A stretch of DNA of 64,000 bases from Pedobacter sp. AJM (GCF_002197755.1 NZ_NHOT01000003.1:1054001-1118000), one strand, 5' to 3'. Positions 19,742 through 29,704 are shown, numbered from the stretch's first letter. Notes: a model not told the origin generated them from the letters alone. Program-made: numbers and translations.

Positions 19742-21232
19742 CTAAGATCTATCCCACCATAAACGGGTGCTTAAAGCATCAGGACCCTGTGCTGCTACAG
19801 CAGCATCATAGTTAACTTTATTCAGATCGCTTTCGGTTTTAGGATAAGCTTGTCTTCTAGGAATCTTTTTATCTGCATTAGCAGCATCACGAGCAGGTAC
19901 CAACACTGGGTACCCCGTCCTTCTCCACTCTGCCCATGCTTCATATCCATTATTCATATAAAAATTAAGCCATTTTTGTGTCTGAATTTTTTCTAATTTC
20001 TGATCATGTGTTTGACCTGCAGTAAGCAAAACGTTTGGCATTGCCTCATATGCTGTTTTCTGAGCAGTAGTAATTGATACAATCGGATTGGTTGAAACAG
20101 CAGACCATTGATCCATGGAAGCTTCAATTCCTTTATTATACCAGCTAATCATTTCAGCATCACTACCAGCGACCCACCCTTCTAAAACAGCTTCAGACAT
20201 AGTGAAACACATTTGCGCATAGGTAGTTAATTGAAGCGGAAAGTTTTGCGCATAAATAGCTCTTCCTAATAAAGCACCATCTACACCTGCGCTATATTGA
20301 TCGGTAACGCCATATGGGATACCTTTATAAACAGCAGGAGAACCTACTGTTCTAGAAAAAACAGGCAACCGCGGGTCAGCATTTGGCTTCATATTATTAT
20401 CTACTACAGTTTGTGAAACACCATAATCAGTACGGCCATTTCTAACATAATTGGTATACCAAGGACTTTCGTAAGTAGCATTTGACTGATAATTGAAAAT
20501 AGCATTATCCGCATTTGATGCCATCAAACCTGCAGTTACAGCTTCCGAAAACGCCGCTTTAGCTACTGCAACATCTTCTGTTTTCATCATTCTCAATGCG
20601 ACAATTGCCCTTAACGAGTTTGCCCACTTTTTCCATTTGGTAATATCTCCACCAAACAATGGGTCGTTAGGTTGAGCAGTAACAAGTTGCAGTGGAGCTT
20701 CTTTAAGCTCTTTCAATAAATCATTATAGATAAATTTCTGAGTATCAAACTTGGGTTGAGAGTTCGTTTCACCTAGGCCTGCTTCCCTATATGGAACATT
20801 TCCCCATCTATCTGTGATCTGAAGCATAACAAATGCCTTTAGAATCCTCGCAAATCCAATTTGATTTTCATTGGAGCCATTGTCTAAAACTTCTTTTAAA
20901 GACTTAGTAGCAGGATCGGTATTAAGTTTAATGATCCGCTGTAAATCTTGTACCGGACCGGCATATATTCCATCATAAGAATATTGAATCTGCTGATATC
21001 TAGATTCATTGGTATATATAAACTCAGCCATATGCTGAACATATAATAAACCTGCTGCTCCATTAGGAATCCCTCTAGTACCAATTACTGCACTAGAGAA
21101 CAGGTACTTAGTATTAGCTGATAGGGGAACATTGGGGTTGCTATTTAGATCGCCGAAATCTTTTTTACAAGCCGTTAAAAGGCTCACAGAAACGGCCATC
21201 ATTAATACATATATTTTAAACTGATTTTTCAT
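19742..21232 (-). CDS. SusD-like nutrient-binding outer-membrane lipoprotein, second SusD family (pair 4)
   Basis: About 496 residues from the ATG at 21232, with lipobox LLTAC (Cys22). A longer in-frame start at 21340 would overlap the end of susC4 and put 36 residues before the signal peptide, so I reject it. The sequence lacks the classical RagB C-terminus. Instead it resembles the SusD-like_2 group, with LQRIIKLNTDPATKSLKEVL, LKAFVMLQITDRWGNVPY, KKWANSLRAIVALRMMKTEDV and YEAWAEWRRTGYPVLVPARD. It is the surface lid of the SusC encoded 16 bp upstream. The ligand is unknown. Confidence 0.9.
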   Translation of the reverse strand: MKNQFKIYVLMMAVSVSLLTACKKDFGDLNSNPNVPLSANTKYLFSSAVIGTRGIPNGAAGLLYVQHMAEFIYTNESRYQQIQYSYDGIYAGPVQDLQRIIKLNTDPATKSLKEVLDNGSNENQIGFARILKAFVMLQITDRWGNVPYREAGLGETNSQPKFDTQKFIYNDLLKELKEAPLQLVTAQPNDPLFGGDITKWKKWANSLRAIVALRMMKTEDVAVAKAAFSEAVTAGLMASNADNAIFNYQSNATYESPWYTNYVRNGRTDYGVSQTVVDNNMKPNADPRLPVFSRTVGSPAVYKGIPYGVTDQYSAGVDGALLGRAIYAQNFPLQLTTYAQMCFTMSEAVLEGWVAGSDAEMISWYNKGIEASMDQWSAVSTNPIVSITTAQKTAYEAMPNVLLTAGQTHDQKLEKIQTQKWLNFYMNNGYEAWAEWRRTGYPVLVPARDAANADKKIPRRQAYPKTESDLNKVNYDAAVAAQGPDALSTRLWWDRS

Positions 21233-21248
21233 TCTCTTATCCTTTATA

Positions 21249-24200
21249 TTATAATGAAAATTTAACATTAAAACCAACAGTTCTGGTTCCAGGAAGCTGT
21301 GCAGTATCAATCCAAGATGATTGTAATTCTGTTGGATCAATACCTTTTACTTTACTATAGATTAACCATAAGTTTTGTCCGATTACCGAAAAGTCGATTC
21401 TCTGAAATGGTAATTTTTTATACATAGTTTTAGGAAGACTATAGGTTAATGAAACTTCTCTTAGCTTCACATAAGAAGCATCATAAATCCAGTTTTCAAA
21501 AACATTTTGCAATCTCGTCTCATAAAGCTCTCTTGTATCAACATATACAGTATTAGGTAGGCCAGTGGTTGCATTAACGCCTTCTAACCTGATACCGCCG
21601 CCATTAGCCGGGTCATTTCTCACAGGATTACCTTTATCATTAAGTCCAATTGTTTCTTCAGACAAACCTGATCCTGCAGTAATCATTTTGGTAAGAGAAA
21701 GTAGTCTACCTCCTTTTTGGAAATCCAATGATCCACCTAAAGTAAATTGTTTGTAAGTAAATGAAGTAGCAAAACCACCAGTAAATTTAGGAAGGATACT
21801 ACCTAATGGCATGTTATCTTGTAAAACATAAAAACCATCATCATCAATTAATTTATTACCATTAGCATCTTTGACAATTCCCTGCCCAGTGATAAAACCT
21901 GAAGCTTGACCAACTTGTGCGTTTAATGATGCAGTTGGAGAGCCTACAAACCCAAAAGATCCGGCTGATCCATCGATTCCACCCAAAATATTATCAACCC
22001 CTGGTGCTAATGAGATTACCTTATTTTTATTTATACCAATATTAAAATCAGCATTCCAGGTAAAATCTCTACTTCTGATTGGAGTACCACCTAGCGTCAC
22101 TTCGTATCCATAGTTTTTAATATTACCTGCATTGATTGTTCGCTGGGTAAAGCCCGAAGAACCAGGTGTAGTAACATTAATGATCTGATCTTTAGTCTGT
22201 CTGCTATAAAAGTTAAAATCAGCCCTTAAACGATCTTTAAAGAATCTCAGTTCCGTACCAATCTCATAAGCTGTAGATAATGCTGGTTTAAGGTTAGCAT
22301 TAGGAATAATATTAGAAACAGTTTGAGATGGATATACCGTACTGCCTTTTGTATAATTTGTTGTAGCTAAAGGGAAAGTCGGATCAATTGAATAAGGGAC
22401 AACATCAGTACCTACGCGGGCAACTGAAGCGCGTAATTTACCAAATGATAGGGCTTTAAAATCTTTAGTAAATTCTGAGAAAATAAATGATCCGGAAGCA
22501 CCACCATACCAATAAGAGTTATTTGCTGTTGGTAATGTTGACGTCACGTCATTACGTATATTCAAATCCAAGAATAAATAATTTTTATATCCTAAGTTAG
22601 TATAAGCATATAAACTGTTTACTTTCCTTCTTGTAAATGAATTAGTAGCTGTTTTTTCGTTAAGTGAATTTGATACATTATAAACGTTTGGCACAATGAA
22701 TCCACCATTAGTATTGCCGGCAACATTATTATTATCCTGAGTCATTAATTCACCATATAAAGCGGCATCTAATGAGAAAGAACCAAATTCTTTAGTATAA
22801 GCCAGATTCCCTAAATAGTTGGTTTCAGAGAATTTTGTTGATGCGCTATTAAAGGCTGGTGTATTTAGTGTGAATGAAGCCGTTCTGCCATCAGAATTTA
22901 CATTTGTGACGTTGGTTCTTGCAATTACTGAAGCCTTTAAGCCTGAGCCGATATCATAAGTTGCACTAGCACTTCCATAAATTCTTTGAATAAAACTTTC
23001 AGATAAATTCTTATATGCCTCTACATAAGGGTTATCCCAGAATTTTGGGGTTAAATTATCAGGACCGGTGATGTTCCAAGTGGTAAAGGTACCATCCGGA
23101 CGTTCATACCGTTTTAATTTTTCCATTTCAATGTCTCTATGAAACCATTGGTTAAATGAACCTGCAGTTTGAGTACCATAGCCTTCTCTTGGAATATTAA
23201 ATCTTTTCTCGTAAACGTAGTTGAAATTACCATTAACAGATAATCGATCACTCAAATTGGTAGTATTATTAAACGTTACCCAATTTTTTTGTTGCTTCGT
23301 ATTAGGAGAAACGCCACTTCTTGTTAAATTTGTAAAAGAGAAACGTGTTGTAGATGTTTCAGTTGCTTTAGACAAAGCTACTGATGTGTTATTTGCAATG
23401 CCCGTTTCGTAGAAGTTTTTAACATTATCTGGTTGAGCAACCCATGGCTTGGTTTTTCCAAATTCAGGATCAGTAGGGTCAAATGCATACCAAGGAGCAT
23501 AAGGTTGGCCATCAAATTTTGGCCCCCAGCTTTCATCAATTGAAAAATCGTAATATCTGGCACCATTTAATACAGAATTGGCGCTACCTGCCGGAGCAGT
23601 ATAAGTAAGCCAGGTTTGTCCATTACCCCCACCATATTCATTTTGATATTTTGGTAATATATAGACATTTTCAAAAGTTGTAGAATGATTAACATCCACT
23701 CCAATCCCTGATTTTTTTGATGCTTTCTTTGTTGTAATAACTACAGCACCTTCTGAACCACGCTGACCATAAAGCGCTGTTGCGCCAGGACCTTTTAAAA
23801 CATTTAAAGTTTCAACATCATCTGGATTTACACCATCAGGGCTTGTAATTACGCCATCAACAACATAAATAGGGTTTCCACCTCCTAATGAATTTATCCC
23901 GCGGATACGGATGGTAGATGTGCCAAATTTAGCACCAGAACCCCCACTTATTTGAGTACCTGCAATCTTACCAGCTATAGCGGTATTGATATCGGCAATT
24001 TTTGTTGGACTAATTTTTTCTGCAGTTATCTGTTGTTGTGCGGTACCTATCGATCTTTCAGATCTTTTTATACCTAATGCAGAAGTAACCGTAACCTCAC
24101 TCAAGGTCGTTGCATCCGGAGTTAGAGCAACGTTGATAGAATTTGAAGAAATAGAAACAGTTTGGGCTACATAGCCTAAATAAGTAAAGGTTAAACCAGT

Positions 24201-24404
24201 TGCCTGGGCGGAAACTCTAATAGAATATTTTCCGTCTGCACCTGTAACAGTTCCACCCTGCGTTCCTTTTACTTTAACACTTACTCCCGGAAGGGGATTA
24301 TTGTCATCCGAAGCAGTAACTGTACCAGTAATTGTTCTGTCTTGTGCCATTGCGCCAAAAGCAACGAACATAAGAATGAACAAACTTTGTAGAAGTTTTT
24401 TCAT
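21249..24404 (-). CDS. SusC/RagA family TonB-linked outer-membrane protein (pair 4)
   Basis: 1051 residues: signal peptide MKKLLQSLFILMFVAFGAMA, regulatory-like domain (VSVKVKGTQGGTVTGADG), plug with IRIRGINSLGGGNPIYVVDG and ALYGQRGSEGAVVITTKK, and a barrel ending FNVKFSL. The TonB-box region reads EVTVTSALGIKRSERSIG, not DVVVTGYG. That variant is typical of receptors paired with SusD-like_2 lipoproteins, which agrees with its partner 16 bp downstream. Upstream lie a TAAATTAG near-consensus -7 box (24442-24449) and two TGTTAAAAAA boxes, shared with susC5 at the same spacing. Confidence 0.95.
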   Translation of the reverse strand: MKKLLQSLFILMFVAFGAMAQDRTITGTVTASDDNNPLPGVSVKVKGTQGGTVTGADGKYSIRVSAQATGLTFTYLGYVAQTVSISSNSINVALTPDATTLSEVTVTSALGIKRSERSIGTAQQQITAEKISPTKIADINTAIAGKIAGTQISGGSGAKFGTSTIRIRGINSLGGGNPIYVVDGVITSPDGVNPDDVETLNVLKGPGATALYGQRGSEGAVVITTKKASKKSGIGVDVNHSTTFENVYILPKYQNEYGGGNGQTWLTYTAPAGSANSVLNGARYYDFSIDESWGPKFDGQPYAPWYAFDPTDPEFGKTKPWVAQPDNVKNFYETGIANNTSVALSKATETSTTRFSFTNLTRSGVSPNTKQQKNWVTFNNTTNLSDRLSVNGNFNYVYEKRFNIPREGYGTQTAGSFNQWFHRDIEMEKLKRYERPDGTFTTWNITGPDNLTPKFWDNPYVEAYKNLSESFIQRIYGSASATYDIGSGLKASVIARTNVTNVNSDGRTASFTLNTPAFNSASTKFSETNYLGNLAYTKEFGSFSLDAALYGELMTQDNNNVAGNTNGGFIVPNVYNVSNSLNEKTATNSFTRRKVNSLYAYTNLGYKNYLFLDLNIRNDVTSTLPTANNSYWYGGASGSFIFSEFTKDFKALSFGKLRASVARVGTDVVPYSIDPTFPLATTNYTKGSTVYPSQTVSNIIPNANLKPALSTAYEIGTELRFFKDRLRADFNFYSRQTKDQIINVTTPGSSGFTQRTINAGNIKNYGYEVTLGGTPIRSRDFTWNADFNIGINKNKVISLAPGVDNILGGIDGSAGSFGFVGSPTASLNAQVGQASGFITGQGIVKDANGNKLIDDDGFYVLQDNMPLGSILPKFTGGFATSFTYKQFTLGGSLDFQKGGRLLSLTKMITAGSGLSEETIGLNDKGNPVRNDPANGGGIRLEGVNATTGLPNTVYVDTRELYETRLQNVFENWIYDASYVKLREVSLTYSLPKTMYKKLPFQRIDFSVIGQNLWLIYSKVKGIDPTELQSSWIDTAQLPGTRTVGFNVKFSL

Positions 24405-24441
24405 AATTTAATAATAGGTTAGTTAATGATTAATGATTCTC

Positions 24442-24449
24442 CTAATTTA
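24442..24449 (-). promoter_or_regulatory. Possible -7 box of susC4
   Basis: TAAATTAG on the minus strand, two bases off TAnnTTTG. The same octamer lies 32-39 bp before susC5, followed in both leaders by a shared TCATTAACTAAC sequence. The conservation between the two spacers is the main support. Confidence 0.4.
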
Positions 24450-24475
24450 AGTTTTGAAATTCATGGAAGAAAGTT

Positions 24476-24495
24476 TTTTTTAACATTTTTTAACA
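24476..24495 (-). promoter_or_regulatory. Tandem TGTTAAAAAA boxes upstream of susC4
   Basis: On the minus strand the 20-mer is two perfect copies of a 10-base unit, TGTTAAAAAA. Its edge is 26 bp from the TAAATTAG box, the same distance as in susC5. It is a candidate activator or repressor site. Confidence 0.5.
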
Positions 24496-24903
24496 CCATT
24501 TTAATACTAAATCATAACAAACTGAAAAACAGTGTTTTAAATTATAAAATCAGATGATCATAAGCACTCTTTTTATGTGTAATCAATAAATAACAGGTAA
24601 AAAAGCTTTAGAAATATGATGACATTTTTAAAAATTGACTCATAAATAAGTCATTAACACAGCATTAATTGTATAAAATATTTTTTTTCTATTGTTTAAT
24701 TCTCTTTAATCCTGAATATCATTCACACTTTAACCAAAAACAATGAAATACCTCAGACTATTATCATAAAGAGTATAAGTAATGAATTATCCCTTATTTT
24801 CCAGAATTTAAGCGAAAAAACATATTAAAATCAATTTGCCTGAACGTTACTATTAGATACCATAGAAAATCAGATTGAAATTATTCATTGTCTTGAGTAC
24901 ATA
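24496..24903. other. Long AT-rich spacer upstream of susC4, no gene seen
   Basis: About 400 bp of very AT-rich DNA with no credible frame. It is the longest spacer of the array. No hairpin other than the susD5 terminator at its right end was found. Confidence 0.4.
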
Positions 24904-24936
24904 AAAAAGGCGGGTACTTTTTGAGCACCCGCCTTT
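24902..24936 (-). terminator. Rho-independent terminator of susD5
   Basis: AAAGGCGGGT (24906-24915) pairs with ACCCGCCTTT (24927-24936). The A run before it gives a T tract on the minus strand. It starts 20 bp after the susD5 stop. Confidence 0.92.
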
Positions 24937-24956
24937 ATATATTTAAAATGAACCGA

Positions 24957-26390
24957 TTAAAATTTATCCCAGAATAATTTGGTTGTTACATTATCACCAC
25001 CAATTTTCGCCGCCGCAGCTGCTCTATTAATATCATTTACATTTTGCTCTTTTACAGGATAGGTAAACCTCACCGGAAAATCAGTTAATGCATCGGTTGC
25101 TGGTTCCAGTTGTGGAAAATCTAACCTTCTCTGTTCCACCCAGGCATCTATACCCCGGTTATACAAAGCGATCCATTTCTGTGTGCCAATCTTTTGCTTC
25201 CAGGTTCCTGTTGCAGTAGCATAGGCCACAGCAGGTTGAGCTAAATAAGTTGCAGCACTGGCCTGAGTTCCTCCCCAATCTAAAATTGATGCTGTAACAG
25301 CGTTAGCATAAAATGTTGCAGCCGTTCCGCTTACACTATAACCTCTTTCTACGGCTTCAGCCAATAAAAACTGAACTTCAGCAACATCAATTAATGCCCC
25401 TGGAAAATCAGGTTTGGTAATGTTAACAGCAGGTGCCGAAAAATTTGCATAAGGACTACTCTCTCCAGGATTTCCACCTGAATACACGCCATTTGCATCT
25501 AAAGTAAAAAAGAAAGGTCTTCTTGGGTCAGCCAGATTATTCATTTCAGTAGTTAGCGTATTGTTTGCCACAAAGTCTAAACGGCCACTTTGCACTAAAT
25601 CAACCCAAATCGGATTCGTGTTGGGTGTAATCGTAGTGTAAGGATACCGTGCATTATCGGTGTTGCCGGTTGTAAAAGTAAACACGCCGGAAGCTACTGC
25701 ACTTTCAGCAGCAGCTTTAGCCGTAACATTGTCAGCATCTGCTATGGTTAGGGCAATTTTTAATTTCAGGGAATTTGCCATTTTTTTCCAGTTTTGTGCA
25801 TTTCCTGCATAAATGGCATCAGCAGCACCTAAAGATGTAGACGACATATCAAGTGCCGTAATATCTCCATCCAGTCGCCTCAACAGATCTTTGAAAGAGG
25901 TAAGCCCATCATCGTATTTTGGAAATGTATTATCAATTTTTAATGCATCCGTATACGGAACATCACCAAATGTGGTCAAGAGGTAGTACCAGGTATAAAC
26001 TTCCATGATATCTGTGATGGCCAGTTGATTTTTAAGGTCTACTGCAGATTTTCCTTCTGTAGCAGCCACTGTTCTGGATTCGCTGAAATTTTTTAATACA
26101 TCTCTGTAAAATGCATTCCATAAATTATCAGGTATTGTTCTGGTTTGTAAATCATATTGACTTTCGTCTATATATGTGGTTTCCTGCCATTGCTGTTCAA
26201 TTAACCTGAATATGTTTAAATTCACATTAGATGAGGTTACGGTATTAACCAATCTGCGCTGGGCATTTGTAAATAGAGAAGCAGAAGATACAGTTAATGG
26301 TCGTTTCGGATCTATATTTACACTAGTTACATCCTTTTTGCAGGCTCCAATCAGCAACACAGCAACAAAGGCTAAAAATATCTTTTTCAT
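24957..26390 (-). CDS. SusD-like nutrient-binding outer-membrane lipoprotein, second SusD family (pair 5)
   Basis: 477 residues with lipobox LLIGAC (Cys17). The next residues, KKDVTSVNIDPKRPLTVSSA, match the SusD-like_2 group, as do YTWYYLLTTFGDVPYTDALK, WKKMANSLKLKIALTIADAD and GIDAWVEQRRLDFPQLEPA. It is the surface substrate-capture partner of the SusC encoded 12 bp upstream. It shares family, domain order and tail style with the pair 4 lipoprotein but is clearly diverged from it. Confidence 0.92.
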   Translation of the reverse strand: MKKIFLAFVAVLLIGACKKDVTSVNIDPKRPLTVSSASLFTNAQRRLVNTVTSSNVNLNIFRLIEQQWQETTYIDESQYDLQTRTIPDNLWNAFYRDVLKNFSESRTVAATEGKSAVDLKNQLAITDIMEVYTWYYLLTTFGDVPYTDALKIDNTFPKYDDGLTSFKDLLRRLDGDITALDMSSTSLGAADAIYAGNAQNWKKMANSLKLKIALTIADADNVTAKAAAESAVASGVFTFTTGNTDNARYPYTTITPNTNPIWVDLVQSGRLDFVANNTLTTEMNNLADPRRPFFFTLDANGVYSGGNPGESSPYANFSAPAVNITKPDFPGALIDVAEVQFLLAEAVERGYSVSGTAATFYANAVTASILDWGGTQASAATYLAQPAVAYATATGTWKQKIGTQKWIALYNRGIDAWVEQRRLDFPQLEPATDALTDFPVRFTYPVKEQNVNDINRAAAAAKIGGDNVTTKLFWDKF

Positions 26391-26402
26391 AATTGTTCTT
26401 CG

Positions 26403-29400
26403 TTAAAATCTAACTTTTAAATTGAAGGCAAAACTCCTCACACTTGGATAAGATCCTACCTGGTACCCTTGAACGTTACCAAAGCTTAATCCATCTTCCG
26501 GATCAGCATTTGGCAGGTTTTTATGAATAATCCACAGGTTTCTTCCAATTAAAGAGAGATCAACGCCTTTAACCGGACCGAATTTACTCACCAAAGTTTT
26601 AGGTAATGAATAGCCCAAAACGACCTCTCTTAGTTTGATAAAACTGGCATCATACACAAAAGCTGCAGCTGGCAAACGCCTGTAACCGTATGAACCATAT
26701 TCTGCATTGGTAACCCTTGTGGTGTTAGGTGTTCCATCCGCTTTAACACCTGGATTAATAATACCACCACCTTGGCTAATTTCATTACGAGATGGGTTAC
26801 CAAGATCATTCAAACCTGCTGTTTCTACATAACCACCTGTTGCCAATCCATAATATTGATCAAGTGAGAACACACTACCACCATGTCTCATATCAATCAG
26901 GAAGCTTAAATTGAAATCTTTATAACGGAAACTATTGTTGATCCCACCAATCCATTTAGGATTCATATTTCCAATCACTTCATTAGAAGTTTCAGACTGC
27001 GCATATCTGCCATTTGCTAATACAACCTTTTCTCCGTTAAGATAGACAAAGTTTTTACCTCTTATGGTTCCATAAGGTTGATCAAGTGTAGCATTAACAC
27101 TTACACCACCCTGAAAACTTTGAATTAACAAGTTCTGCGCTTCGTTGCCTGTGGCATCCTTAAATAATTCAGTAACCTTATTGCTGTTCTTGGTCCAGTT
27201 TACATTAATCTTCCATTCAAAGTCGCTTGTTTTAAATGGTGTTCCATTTAATGATAATTCTACACCTTGATTAATTACACTTCCAGAGTTTAAATATTGC
27301 GAATTATATCCTGTTGAGGTAGAGAGACTAACAGGAATGATCTGATTTACTGTTTTCGTATTATAATAGGTAAAGTCAATACCAACTCTGTTATTTAAAA
27401 ATGAAGCCTCTAATCCAACCTCCTTACTTTTTGTTTTTTCAGGTTTCAGGTTTGGATTATTTTTAGTGGTAGGCACGCCGGTTTGTGCACGTCCGTTAAT
27501 TGGTGTAATCAGCGAATAGGTATCCAATAAGCTATAAACTGGTGCATCAGATCCAACTTCTGCATAATTGGCCCGTAGCTTTCCGTATGATAACCATTTA
27601 TAATCTTTCAGCATTTCTGAAAACGTGTAGCCCAATGAAACTGAAGGGTAATAATATGCATTGTTTGCTTTTGGCAATGTAGAAGAAACATCTCTTCTGA
27701 TTGTCGCATCCACCGTCAACATATTTTTATACGTGAAAGATGCTCCTCCAAATAAACCATGAACTTCCCTATTTTGATCCAACTCTACCGGAGCTTCGAT
27801 AGGGTTAGATGAATTACTTAGAGAATAAATGCCCGGAATACCTAAACCTCCATTAGTTATGGCATAGGTAGATTGTGTTCTTTGCTTTCTGATGTTCAAT
27901 CCTAATAAGCCTTTAAAATTTAAATCTTTAGAAATATCTTTATCAAAATTGGCTAAGAAATCAACATTACTTTCTTTATAATCTTCCAGATATTTAGAAT
28001 AAAAAGGTACATCCAAACTTCCTATGGCTTGTCTTTCTTCCTGTATCTGATTATAAGTATCCATTGAATACCGGCCTAATAAGTTTAACCAGCTTGTTAC
28101 TTTATAATTTAAGTTAACATTTCCTAAATAGCGGTTACGGGTATCAGTTTCGTAATTCTCATATCGGGCAAAATATGGGTTATCCCAATATATCGGCTTA
28201 GAACCTGTTAAGTCAGACCAATTCCAGGTTATATTTTTACCGGTTCTTTGGTAAGCCTGCTCCAATTCTTTAACATCTACGTTGGTTTGCCACCATTGCC
28301 TGAAGTTAGTGGCAGGATTATAAACACCATTTCCGTTATAACCCGTTCCATATCTTCCTTTACCATCAACATTAAAGTAATTTACATCAGCTCCTGCTGT
28401 TAATTTATCGGTAATGTTATAAGTTGCGCCAAAGTTGAATACATTTTTTTGAATTCTTGAATTTGGAAGTATCCCATTCTGATCATCTCTGTTAAAACCA
28501 AGTTTAATACTACCCTTATCGTAGCTATTGGTTAACATAATACTTTGGTTGTTCGAAACTGGTCTTTCAAAAAAAGTAGTTGGATCATTGGCCGCAGCTA
28601 CCCATGGTCTAGCTTTTCTATAATTTGGAGAAGATGGATCGAAGGCGTCCCATTGGTATACCAATAAATTTGGATCAAATTTACCTCCATAAGAAGCGTC
28701 TTCGGTTAACGGTGCAACCAGATCAGGGGTTCCATCGCCGTTAATGTCTGAAGAGTTGAAGTAGGCGTCTCCATTTGGACCATAATAGGGGCCATACCCA
28801 CCTCCATATTGTTTTTGATATTTCGGAAAGGTTGTTTTATCAATTACAGAATAATTCACGCCTGCATTCACTGTGATGTTCAGGCCTGATTTTCCTTTTT
28901 TAGTTGTAATTAAAATTACCCCGTTGCTACCTCTTGAACCATAAAGTGCAGATGCAGCAGCACCTTTCAGTACAGTAATATTTTCTACATCATCAGGGTT
29001 GATGTCTGATGCCGGATTACCATAATCATAACCACCACCTCCACTTGCCTGACCGGCAGTGTTCATATTATTATTGGCTACCGGAACACCATCGATTACG
29101 AAAAGGGCCTGGTTGTTCCCAGTAATGGATTTTACACCACGTACAACAATATTCGTAGAGCCACCCATTGTATTATTTTGACGAATTTCCAATCCGGATA
29201 CTTTCCCCGACAAACTACTTCCGATATTCGGAGACCTGTTTTCACTTACAGAAGCTCCATCCAGTGTTTGGGCTGCATAAGCAACTTCATTTCTTTTACG
29301 CTGAATTCCTAAAGCAGTAACTACCACTTCTCCTAAAATTTTAGAATCAGGTGATAATACAACATTGATAACATCTGCACTTCCGATGGGCTTAGGCTGT

Positions 29401-29639
29401 GAGGCAAAGCCAATGGAAGAAAATTCTAATGTTTTTGCATCTGATGTGACCTTGATGGCATATTTACCATTTGCATCAGTAGAGGTACCCCCTGTGGCAC
29501 CGAGAATTTTTACGCTTACGCCAGGGATTGGCAGCTTATCTTCGGATGAAGTAACTGTTCCTGTGATTGTTCTGTCCTGAGCCATTGCATTCGCAGCAAT
29601 GAACATCAAAAAGAACAAACTTTTTAAAAGTTTTTTCAT
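26403..29639 (-). CDS. SusC/RagA family TonB-linked outer-membrane protein (pair 5)
   Basis: 1078 residues: signal peptide MKKLLKSLFFLMFIAANAMA, regulatory-like domain, TonB-box region EVVVTALGIQRKRNEVAY, plug with NIVVRGVKSITGNNQALFVIDG and SALYGSRGSNGVILITTKKG, and a barrel ending FNLKVRF. A FNSSDINGDGTPDL stretch in an extracellular loop resembles a calcium-binding DxNxDG motif. It is the first of the five units in transcription order. The Q6K change in the signal peptide and the loop bases TTAAA set it apart from the other four, while the start-codon stem is kept. Confidence 0.95.
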   Translation of the reverse strand: MKKLLKSLFFLMFIAANAMAQDRTITGTVTSSEDKLPIPGVSVKILGATGGTSTDANGKYAIKVTSDAKTLEFSSIGFASQPKPIGSADVINVVLSPDSKILGEVVVTALGIQRKRNEVAYAAQTLDGASVSENRSPNIGSSLSGKVSGLEIRQNNTMGGSTNIVVRGVKSITGNNQALFVIDGVPVANNNMNTAGQASGGGGYDYGNPASDINPDDVENITVLKGAAASALYGSRGSNGVILITTKKGKSGLNITVNAGVNYSVIDKTTFPKYQKQYGGGYGPYYGPNGDAYFNSSDINGDGTPDLVAPLTEDASYGGKFDPNLLVYQWDAFDPSSPNYRKARPWVAAANDPTTFFERPVSNNQSIMLTNSYDKGSIKLGFNRDDQNGILPNSRIQKNVFNFGATYNITDKLTAGADVNYFNVDGKGRYGTGYNGNGVYNPATNFRQWWQTNVDVKELEQAYQRTGKNITWNWSDLTGSKPIYWDNPYFARYENYETDTRNRYLGNVNLNYKVTSWLNLLGRYSMDTYNQIQEERQAIGSLDVPFYSKYLEDYKESNVDFLANFDKDISKDLNFKGLLGLNIRKQRTQSTYAITNGGLGIPGIYSLSNSSNPIEAPVELDQNREVHGLFGGASFTYKNMLTVDATIRRDVSSTLPKANNAYYYPSVSLGYTFSEMLKDYKWLSYGKLRANYAEVGSDAPVYSLLDTYSLITPINGRAQTGVPTTKNNPNLKPEKTKSKEVGLEASFLNNRVGIDFTYYNTKTVNQIIPVSLSTSTGYNSQYLNSGSVINQGVELSLNGTPFKTSDFEWKINVNWTKNSNKVTELFKDATGNEAQNLLIQSFQGGVSVNATLDQPYGTIRGKNFVYLNGEKVVLANGRYAQSETSNEVIGNMNPKWIGGINNSFRYKDFNLSFLIDMRHGGSVFSLDQYYGLATGGYVETAGLNDLGNPSRNEISQGGGIINPGVKADGTPNTTRVTNAEYGSYGYRRLPAAAFVYDASFIKLREVVLGYSLPKTLVSKFGPVKGVDLSLIGRNLWIIHKNLPNADPEDGLSFGNVQGYQVGSYPSVRSFAFNLKVRF

Positions 29640-29670
29640 AGTTAAGTAGAATATGTTAGTTAATGACGGC

Positions 29671-29678
29671 CTAATTTA
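29671..29678 (-). promoter_or_regulatory. Possible -7 box of susC5
   Basis: TAAATTAG on the minus strand within the palindrome CCTAAATTAGG, 32-39 bp before the ATG. It is the same octamer as in susC4 and is followed by the shared TCATTAACTAAC leader sequence. Confidence 0.4.
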
Positions 29679-29704
29679 GGTTTTGCAACCAATTTTCAAG
29701 GCAA

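Noticed and set aside
19742..21340. Longer start of susD4 at 21340
   Set aside because: It overlaps the 3' end of susC4 by 92 bp and precedes the lipobox signal by 36 unrelated residues.
4311..29640. Search for ECF sigma, anti-sigma, hybrid sensor or glycoside hydrolase genes within the SusCD block
   Set aside because: All frames longer than chance on both strands are shadows of susC or susD genes. No further gene could be supported.
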